Positions 6,544 to 15,400 of a stretch of DNA of 17,280 bases are shown in pieces. The first letter of the stretch is position 1. Each line of letters opens with the position of its first letter. The DNA is from Chitinophagaceae bacterium. Lineage in GTDB: Bacteria; Bacteroidota; Bacteroidia; Chitinophagales; Chitinophagaceae. Below the pieces are notes generated by a model that did not search any database, had not been told where the DNA came from, and saw only the letters and a list, made by a program, of their open reading frames with translations. Location: assembly GCA_019454915.1 (NCBI GenBank), contig JACFNM010000045.1, forward strand, positions 1-17,280, written 5' to 3'. The position numbers and the translations under genes are program-made.

Positions 6544-8619
6544 ATGAAAGATTATAAGAGAATAATGATTACAGCCGCTTTACCCTACGCCAATGGCCCT
6601 ATTCATATCGGACATTTGGCCGGGTGTTATTTGCCGGCAGACATATATGCCCGCTATCAAAGGGCTCAGCTGAGAGATGTGAAGTTTGTGGGCGGTAGCG
6701 ATGAACACGGTGTACCAATTACCATAAGAGCGCTGAAGGAAGGCGTAAGCCCGCAGGTAATAGTAGATAAATATCATGCGCTCAATAAGGATAGCTTTGA
6801 AAAGATGGGGATTTCCTTCGATATTTATTCCAGGACTTCCAATCCGGTTCATCATAAAACCGCATCTGATTTTTTTAAGACCTTATATGATAAAGGCTTG
6901 TTTGAGGAGAAGGAAACCGAGCAGTATTATGATGAAAAAGCGAAGGTATTCTTGGCCGACAGGTATATTACCGGCACCTGCCCGGTTTGCGGAAACCCGA
7001 ATGCCTATGGGGATCAGTGTGAAAAGTGCGGTTCCTCTTTAAGTCCGGAACAGCTTATAAATCCACGAAGTACATTAAGCGATGCAGTTCCGGTTAAAAA
7101 ACTGACGAAGCATTGGTATTTTCCTCTTCAAAACTATGAACCCTGGTTGAAGGAGTGGTTGTTGGAAGGGCACAAAGAATGGAAGCATAATGTTTATGGA
7201 CAGTGCAAGAGTTGGATAGATAATGGATTACAGAGCCGCGCGATGACACGCGACAGCAATTGGGGGATTAAAGTTCCTTTGCCGGATGCAGAAGGCAAGG
7301 TGTTGTACGTGTGGTTTGATGCGCCTATCGGATACATAAGCGCTACCAAGGAGCTGACGAATCAGTGGGCGGACTACTGGTGCAAAGAAGACACCAAACT
7401 GGTTCATTTTATCGGTAAGGATAATATTGTTTTTCACTGTATTATTTTCCCCTCCATGCTTAAGGCTCATGGAGATTTCGTACTGCCTGATAATGTGCCG
7501 GCAAATGAGTTTCTAAATATAGAAGGAGAGAAAGTTTCTACTTCCCGTAATTGGGCGGTATGGGTGAATGAATTTGTAGCTGATTTTCCGGGTTGCGAAG
7601 ATACATTGCGGTATGTTCTTTGTGCCAACGCTCCGGAGACGAAGGATAATGATTTCACGTGGAAAGATTTTCAGGACAGGAATAATAATGAGCTGGTAGC
7701 TATTTTTGGAAATTTCGTCAACCGCTCTTTGGTGTTGATGCATAAGTTGTGTGGCGGTAAGGTGCCCGTCTTTCACAATGCCATTATTGACGAAGACGAC
7801 AAAGCATTGATGGATGATATCCGGTCTGCAAAGGATAAGATAACTCAATCAATCGAAGAGTATCGTTTCAGAGAAGCGCTGTTTGAAATTATTGATTTGA
7901 GCAGAAAGGGTAATCAATATCTGCAGAAGAAAGAACCTTGGAAGAAAGTTGGAGTGGAGGGCGGTCAGCAGCAAATAGATAATTGTATCCATCTTAGTTT
8001 GCAGCTAACTGCCAATCTTGCGATATATATTAATCCTTTTCTTCCCAATACCGCGAAGAAAATGTTACACATGTTGAAAGTGGTGGAAAGGATGTTGCAA
8101 TGGAAGAATGCCGGCAGTTTTAAATTGCTGAGTGTTGGTTACGCATTGCGTGCACCGGAGCTGCTGTTCAGGAAGATTGAAGATGATGAAATTTTGGTAC
8201 AAATTAACAAATTAAAAAGCAATTCAACGGTAACCGTTACCGAACAAAAGGCTGAATCCGTTCCTGCTAATGATGCTCATGCTCCCGTTAAGGAACAAAT
8301 TGTGTACGATGATTTTGCCAGGTTGGATTTGAGAACAGGAAAAATCTTAGCGGCTGAAAAGGTGGAGAAAGCAGATAAGTTACTTAAGCTGGAGATTGAT
8401 CTGGGATTTGAAAAAAGAACAATTGTCTCGGGTATTGCACTGCATTTCAAACCGGAAGAAATCGTGGGCAGGCAGGTGGTCGTGGCGGCCAATCTGGCGC
8501 CACGTAAAATGAGGGGAATAGAAAGTAACGGGATGATCCTGATGGCGGAAGATAACCAGGGGAAACTCTATTTTGTTAGCACCATAGAGGAAATATCAGC
8601 CGGTATGATTGTTAGATAG
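6544..8619 (+). CDS. metG: Methionyl-tRNA synthetase with C-terminal tRNA-binding domain
   Basis: MetRS charges tRNA-Met with methionine for translation initiation and elongation. The 691-residue protein starts with the class I Rossmann domain, AALPYANGPIHIGH, with the HIGH motif at 21-24. A connective domain follows with a zinc knuckle of four cysteines (C146, C149, C159, C162; CxxC and CxxC). WFDAPIGYIS (257-266) and GKDNIVFH (291-298) are typical MetRS catalytic segments. The second signature is GEKVSTSR (328-335), i.e. KVSTS instead of KMSKS. A helical anticodon-binding domain spans about 380-560. Residues about 585-691 form an EMAPII/Trbp111-like OB fold (FARLDLRTGKIL, NLAPRKMRGIESNGM) joined by an A/E/P-rich linker (about 565-583). 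Length is normal for the two-domain dimeric form. It converges on the SDR gene. Confidence 0.98.
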   Translation: MKDYKRIMITAALPYANGPIHIGHLAGCYLPADIYARYQRAQLRDVKFVGGSDEHGVPITIRALKEGVSPQVIVDKYHALNKDSFEKMGISFDIYSRTSNPVHHKTASDFFKTLYDKGLFEEKETEQYYDEKAKVFLADRYITGTCPVCGNPNAYGDQCEKCGSSLSPEQLINPRSTLSDAVPVKKLTKHWYFPLQNYEPWLKEWLLEGHKEWKHNVYGQCKSWIDNGLQSRAMTRDSNWGIKVPLPDAEGKVLYVWFDAPIGYISATKELTNQWADYWCKEDTKLVHFIGKDNIVFHCIIFPSMLKAHGDFVLPDNVPANEFLNIEGEKVSTSRNWAVWVNEFVADFPGCEDTLRYVLCANAPETKDNDFTWKDFQDRNNNELVAIFGNFVNRSLVLMHKLCGGKVPVFHNAIIDEDDKALMDDIRSAKDKITQSIEEYRFREALFEIIDLSRKGNQYLQKKEPWKKVGVEGGQQQIDNCIHLSLQLTANLAIYINPFLPNTAKKMLHMLKVVERMLQWKNAGSFKLLSVGYALRAPELLFRKIEDDEILVQINKLKSNSTVTVTEQKAESVPANDAHAPVKEQIVYDDFARLDLRTGKILAAEKVEKADKLLKLEIDLGFEKRTIVSGIALHFKPEEIVGRQVVVAANLAPRKMRGIESNGMILMAEDNQGKLYFVSTIEEISAGMIVR

Positions 8620-8692
8620 TCAATCCACGGGATATGACGCAGGGCATTATTTCTCCGATTGTCTTAGCTTCCGGGTAGTTTTGTGGACTGAC
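8619..8692. repeat. Imperfect inverted repeat in the convergent metG/SDR gap
   Basis: GTCAATCCAC (8619-8628, starting in the metG stop codon) and GTGGACTGAC (8683-8692) are inverted, matching at nine of ten positions, with 54 bases between them. There is no T tract on either side typical of an intrinsic terminator. It may help end transcription of the two convergent genes, or may be chance. Confidence 0.35.
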
Positions 8693-8702
8693 TCTTCTTC
8701 AC

Positions 8703-9392
8703 CTATAGATTATTATATACTTTAAGTATCGGTTCCCGAAGGGCCAGTCCTTTCTCGCTGCAAACAAATTCCATCACATCGGCAATTTGTTCCGGCTTTA
8801 CCCACTTATTCCAGTCGGCATCCGGCATGTCTTTACGGTTTGCTTCGGTATCAATAATACTGGGTACGATTACGGATGCGGTTACGTTTTTGCCTTTTGC
8901 CGTGGCATTGAGGATGCCAGCTAAATTGAACAGGAGAGATTTTGATAAGGCGTAGGCCAGTGCGCCTGAGGCATTTTCAGGATGAAGTGCTGTTTTTGCA
9001 CCGATAAAAATTAATCTTCCGTATCCTTTTTTTACCATGTGTTCAAACAGAACACGTGTTGCGTGGTAAGCCGTTTCGAAGTTAAGGCTGAGCATTTTAT
9101 AAAAATCTGAGCTGTGCGTTCCTGCAAGATTACCCATGGCAAACCCTCCGGCTAAAAATAATGCGCCTTCAATGCTGCCATACAAACTGATTGCTTCTTT
9201 GATAAAAGAAATTACTGCGTTTTCATCTGTCAAATCCAGTTGGTGCAGTTCAAAATATTTATGACCGGTTGCGAAGCCCAAATTGCTTCCGGAGCGGGCA
9301 ATTCCAATGACTCTATAGTTATTATCCAGAAATTTTTTAACAGTTGCGACGCCCAAATTGCCATTGGCGCCGGTAATGATTATGGTTTTCAT
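8703..9392 (-). CDS. Short-chain dehydrogenase/reductase, dihydropteridine reductase-like
   Basis: The 229-residue protein is a single-domain NAD(P)-dependent SDR. The nucleotide-binding motif is TGANGNLG (7-14), followed by LAGG (80-83) in place of the usual NNAG, and the catalytic pair Tyr147 and Lys151 in YALSK. The usual catalytic serine before the Tyr is replaced: the strand reads IFIGAKTAL (128-136). GAK-x-AL, LAGGFAMGN and DTEANRKDMPDADW (181-194) closely recall vertebrate dihydropteridine reductase (GAKAAL, AGGWAGGN, DTPMNRKSMPEADF), which reduces quinonoid dihydropterins with NADH and also lacks the serine. A pterin or related quinonoid substrate is therefore plausible but unproven. 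I chose ATG 9392; the open frame extends upstream into sprA but that part is not SDR-like. It lies 64 bases after sprA on the same strand. Confidence 0.85.
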   Translation of the reverse strand: MKTIIITGANGNLGVATVKKFLDNNYRVIGIARSGSNLGFATGHKYFELHQLDLTDENAVISFIKEAISLYGSIEGALFLAGGFAMGNLAGTHSSDFYKMLSLNFETAYHATRVLFEHMVKKGYGRLIFIGAKTALHPENASGALAYALSKSLLFNLAGILNATAKGKNVTASVIVPSIIDTEANRKDMPDADWNKWVKPEQIADVMEFVCSEKGLALREPILKVYNNL

Positions 9393-9456
9393 AGAAGGAA
9401 AAATACAAAAAAACTTTCTATTGATTGCACGCAGAGGATCAGGATCACAATATTTT

Positions 9457-12400
9457 TTACTGCGCCAGTGAAATATTGACCTGGACACCCGCTCTCGTGT
9501 TAACCATTGGCGCTGATGATGAGATATAAGGACTAGTCCTTTGCTGGTCAAAATAAAACTTGAGCTGAATGCGGTTGCTTAGAACATAGTCAATGGTTGG
9601 ATTAATGGTGATGACCTTTTGACCCTGGGTAGGAAACGCATTAGCCTGATCCAGTCTGCTGTTTGATGTGATGTTGTCCGTTATGCTGAAATCAATCGTA
9701 AATTTCACGTCACTTTCTGCCCGGCTGCTGGTAGTATCGGAAGTCTTATTAAACAGGTTTATGTTAAAGGGTAGAGAAAAACCGCGAATTCTCCAGGAGC
9801 CACTAAAATTGATACCCGAGGATCGCATTTCACTCAACTGGTAATCAATAAGACTCAGGCTGAGTGTACGGCTTTTGATATAGTCAAAGCGAATGGATAC
9901 CTGGTTCTTAAATGACAGATTGATGCCAAGTAGTGGAGCAAACTTTTCATCAATGGTGATGTTTGGCACTAAGAAGTAAGGGATAAAATTATTGGAGGTG
10001 GTATCAAGGAATGAAGGGAAGCCCAATCTCCACCTGTCCTGAAAAAGAAGATTCGAGTTGAAGGCATTCATGCTTAAAGAACTCTTATAGTCGTGCGACA
10101 AGGAAAAGTCATTGAATATTTTACTTATCGATTCAATACGACTTAGTCCCGTGTATTCAATATGCCAGTTGGGTTTGGGAAGGTATCCTGAAAAAGGATT
10201 AGACCTTACGTTGGTCTGCCCGGTTTTCAGCAAAGAGATTTTATAGGGGTCGGTGTTGGTATAGGCTGCTATGAAGGAGGGGATTAACACATCCTGTGCA
10301 TAGCGGCTATAGCCGAGGTAGTAACCATCAGAACCTTTTATCTGACTATAAGGATTTTTTAAGCCCAGTCGTTCAGACAAAACTAGCCTGTTGTTTTGGA
10401 ATTGTTTAAAGCTTTCGCTGATGAGATTAGGATCAGCATTTCTGAATAAAGTCTGAAAAGCAATAAAACTAATACTGAATCCTCCGCCGGCATAAGGATT
10501 GAGGTGCCCGAATTGGCCCGTACCCAGCGTATCTTTAAATAGTTCACTGTAAGTACGGTTGAATGTTTTGCTTAAGTTCAGGTCTATGCGCAAATCGCGT
10601 ACAGGCTCCAGTTGGGCGGTTGCCGCAAATTGTTGATCAAAAGTCTGGCGGGTCAGGCTGTTTTGCAAGCTGTCTCTTGAAATCAAGCCCCTGCGGGCCG
10701 CATTGTCTAACCAGACGGCAGAAGGCTGTTTGCCCAAAATAAAATTCAGTCCCGGCGCCATACTTCCCCAGTTTTGCCCCAGGTATTTTGTACTGTCTGT
10801 ATATCCTGGTACGAACGAGGTGGCGCCTTCGCTATAGTTGAAGTTGACCCGTTTAACGGAGGTAAGGACTTTACCTATACCTCTGACAAACTCATTCAAT
10901 CGGGGCAATTCATTGGGGTCTCTTTTTCGTTTTGATTTAGTGGTATCCGCCTGCTGATTTGCCGGAGGAGGCGGAGGTGCTTTCGGGGCGTTGGTATTGG
11001 TCTGCTGGTCCAAGGCCCTTAACCAACGCGATTTGTTGTAGAGCCTGTTAAAATCGAGGTCTACCGTAGCAGCTTTGGCGTTGCTGTTTTGAATAGTGTT
11101 CCCGAGATGGATGGCCAGCCGCGATGCCCCTATCCAGCTATAGGTTGTTTTATAAGCAAGATTAGCGGTGGTCCAGTCGAGCAGGGGTAGTTTGGATGTG
11201 GGCAATGTATAGGTAAGGTCTGCTTTTTGATTATAAAGGACATTCCTGCCTCCCTTGAACAAGTTACGTGATACCGTGTCTCTTTTTGCTTTCGTATTTA
11301 GTCTGCCATCAGGTTCATCAATTCTTGAGTTATTCAGTGCTTCGAAGTCAAAATTTAACGATCGGCTGATATCCCATCGGTAATTGTAATGCCTGTCGAA
11401 AGTAAAAAACTTATCATAGGTTTCCGGGATCTTAAACGGACTCGGAGCAGTGCCCGGAACATATACTTCCCTCGGTCTTAGTGCGCCGAACTGGCGATTG
11501 ACATCCCAGCGAATGCCAAACAGAGAAGGTGTAAGATTCAGGTTGAAATCTTTGATAGCTGACAGCCACAGTGATTTTCCTTTTACCAGATTCTTGAAGG
11601 GTTCCCAGGGTTTGGCCTGCCCATTATAATTATATCCGATTCCGACACGGTATTTCTTGATTTCATTGTTCTCAACCAAAGGGCTGTGTTGCGTTATGGA
11701 GGTATAAGAATAACTCAGGTCAAAATTCGAAATACTCCATAATCGTTGCCGCTTCCCTTCTGGTAATACTTTTCTGACGTTGGTGAAGTTGACCGTTTTG
11801 ATGGTAGTGATGTCAATGGCGGCATTGCGTATAGAATCTCTTGCGCTTCCCTGGGCAGCGCCTAACTTATCCTTCAATTTAATATCCATGTCGTAGGGGT
11901 CGTATTCGGGCGTACTGACGGTTTGCGATACGCTCGCATAAAAAGGAATTTGTAGCCCTGTTCCATGCGGCAACAGTTTTCCTAACTCAAGATTTGCGGC
12001 GGCATCGAACTGTACAAAGTTATCTTTGGCTCTTTCATTTACTCTCTGCTCCAGTGCTCCGAACCCTGCGGTATAGGTATTGCCCGAAAATGTTAGGGTG
12101 CCGAGGTCTGCGAGGGTAAAGTCAACCCTGCCCAAAGCGGCCCATCCTCCTTTTTCATCAATCTGAGAGAGCCTGAGCTCATTTATCCACAGTTCAGTAC
12201 AGACAGGCGCTCCTGTACCATCTCCCGGATTTTCAATACCAATCAGGAAGCCTTTTACTTCTCCAAAATTTGGATTTCCGATAACCGAGTACAAGCGGCC
12301 AGCAACCTCTTTCCGGTAGATAATATTGGGATTAACCAACTGGAGATTTCTCTCCGCTTTTAATTGCTCCAGAACAGACAGGCTGAAGTCCATATTGTTT

Positions 12401-15400
12401 TCTTCCGGCCATATGTCTTTTTCAGAAGTCGCTCCGAACTGGGTAATCTTTAGTGGAATTTTTATCTCGTAAAAATTATTGATAAAATCATTCCCTATTC
12501 TGACGATGGCATTTATTTGCCCATCCGACAGCGAAGTTTGGCCGACAACGCTTTCCGCATGAATAAACATCATCATTTGCCGGAACTGGCGTATATCCAG
12601 ATTCATGGTTTTGAAAACACTTCTTGACTCGCCATCCGGCAAGTTGCAGACCTGGAGGCTCATAGACTGCTCATTTTGGAGGATATTAATACCCCCGTTA
12701 CTGAGGGATTGTACCCGCTCAATACCCGGCGGCATTCTATAGGGAATAGGTTGACGTCTTTCGTTTTCTTCTAAATTTACCGCGCCAACATTAAAGTTTA
12801 CCGGGTCATTCGGATCGATGGGCTTGTAAACACCTGCAGTATCCAGTTCGAAAGTAAATTTCCTCCATTGGTTTCTGACTAATTCCAGTTTAGCAAAGCG
12901 CAGAACGATGGAGTCTTCAAATCCCGTCAAAAACATCCGGACAAATTGTATGGATTTGAAATCGGGAATATTGCCAATTTTTTTATCATAAGCGTTTATG
13001 GGAACCCGAAATTGATACCAGGTTTGATTTTCCTTGACACCATTGGCTAACTGAACGGCTACTTCCTTCCGGTCAACAATAAAATTATTCCCAATCTGCA
13101 TTTGTGGATCACCGGTGGGCTTAATGGCTATCCGGTATTGGAAATATTCTTCATTTTCATTTAAGGTATTGTCCTTATTCAGGTCCTCTGCATCGGGATA
13201 CATGGTTGCAGCCATCGTAAATGTCGAAGATTCGGTTGACACCGGAGAGTTGCCCTGAGGTCCGTTGAAATGTTTGTATCGTCCCAGTATCCCGGTATTG
13301 GATTGATCGAACTCGGCATCTCTGTAATACCGGAAATTATCTGATGAAGGATCAGCTATTGCCTGCTGATAAGCCGGGGAATTACTGCCCAGCGTTCCCC
13401 GCAGAGATTGAAGGTAGGTTTGATGCAGCGTTCTTTCTGCTTCATCGGCCATACCGTCAAATCCCACGTCCTGGTAGGGGCGGTCTTCGGGGTCGTTACT
13501 AAAAGATTGTGTTACCTGTATGGGATTCACAGGTACGGTTCCCCAGATAGACTGATCGGTTTGGGCCGGAATTTTTGGCGTAGGCAGTCCATTTTCATAA
13601 GCTCTTTTTCCATCCTTTAAGATATCTTCTGAAACGTTACCCAGGTTAAAATATAAATCTCCTCCGGCGTGATTGGTGTTTTTAATGAAAGGGTCGAGCA
13701 TCCAAAATTCGATAAACTCCACGTTGTTTGATTCAAAGTCTGTTTGATCAATCGCGCGCATCATGCCTCCCCAACGCTTTGAGGGGTTGGTCAGTCTGCC
13801 GGATCCGTCAACTCCTGTTCCGTCATAATTATAAGGGCCTCTGTCTTTGGGATAATAGGCGAGGTCGAATGTTACCAATTGATTCAAACCGAAGTCGGGG
13901 GTACGCAAGGGAAATATTTCTGCCTGGTTTACACCCCGTACGCGGGGATCCGAAAGCTCTTCCACATCATTTTGCAGTGGGTTACTGCTGTTTCTCCTTT
14001 CCTGAAGAACGGGTTCTATATTATACCAGGCCAACTTCGCCCTGTTCTTTCCATAATCGTAGCTGTTGTATAATTTGGCTTCAGGGAAGAGTTCATTTCC
14101 ATTACGGTCTGTTGCTCCCAAAGGCGTGCTGGCGAGCGCCCAGCTAATTAAGGGGAAACGTAAATCTATACTGGCTTTTGTACCTTCAAAGTCATCTATA
14201 TAAATCAACCCGTTCTGCCCTTTGCCTATCTGTGGTGCATGCCCCGGAATTAGCCGGGCAGCTTCTCCGAAAGCGGTAATGGAAGAAGTGCCTTCGGGTG
14301 TATAGAAAGGAAGCTTGCCGAGGATCCGGTTCATGCGGGGTATTTCATTCTGATAACTGAAGTCAGCGCCTATCATGGTGTTTCGAATCGGATCCTCTCC
14401 ATAACCCATCTTGGTGAAATAAGGTCTCTCGCTCAAACGGACAGCTGTCGCGCCTATGGTTAGGTTTTTATTTGCCAGGTAATCCAACCGAAGTCCCATA
14501 TAGTTTCGTTGTTGCATACCAAAGGCAGCCTGGTTTTCAAATTGAACATCTACGGGAATACCCGAACTCAGAATAGCCTGGTTTAGAATCCGGACCGTTC
14601 CCAGGCTGTAATTCACTTCATAATCCGTACCTTCCTGTAATATGCGGCCACCGGCAGAGACGGTAACGGACCCCTGAGGGACGTTAAAGGCATTCAGAGA
14701 GATTTCCGACTGCCCGAAGGAAGAAGCCTTAGCCATCCCCTTCATCACATAACGGTTTAGGTTGGCAAAAGTTTGAGCAATGGCTTTAATAGTGTCGTAC
14801 AAGGGCAGGTACAAATATTTCTTTTGCAGGTTGGGATCACTAAATGCAAAGGCCAAATCCCGGCCGAAAGGCTCCAGTACGGGGAATATAATTTGAGCCT
14901 TATCAGAGATTACCGTATAGCCCTCCATATAGTCGAAGACGCCATCCGACTGCGGATCGTTTTGATTATTCAACCGGTCGAGACTTAGCAGACTCAATAG
15001 CGGTACACCGGCCTGGTCGCCCTCCGGAAGGTATCTTTTCTGCCCCCCACCAGGTTCATCGTACAAAACATTTAACTGGAAATCTGTTCGATCTAAAGAC
15101 GACAGGTAATCGCCGTCATCACTTTTCAGTGTATAAATATTTTTCATCATCAGGTGCCAGATAGGGAGCTGCGTACGCGCGGAAGTAGCTTTTAGCAGTT
15201 TGAGGAATAGCACTTTCTGAACTCCGGAAGCAGAATCTACGGGCACATCCTGTGAAAATTCACCTACCTGGTACACACGACCATTATAGGAATATTGAAA
15301 TGCCACAGCCAGAACTTCATTAGGCATCAAAGCGCCGTTGAGCGAAAGGTAACCCAGTTGAGGATTATAAGTGTACTGGCTTGAATCTAACTTACGTGCA

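Noticed and set aside
9393..9551. 53-residue N-terminal extension of the SDR
   Set aside because: The open frame continues upstream into sprA, but the SDR fold begins at MKTIIITGANG (9392) and the extension is unlike any SDR sequence.
13728..14147. 139-codon open frame on the plus strand within sprA
   Set aside because: It lies wholly antisense to sprA. Its product is rich in R, C, H and P and looks like a reverse-strand shadow, with no recognisable domain.
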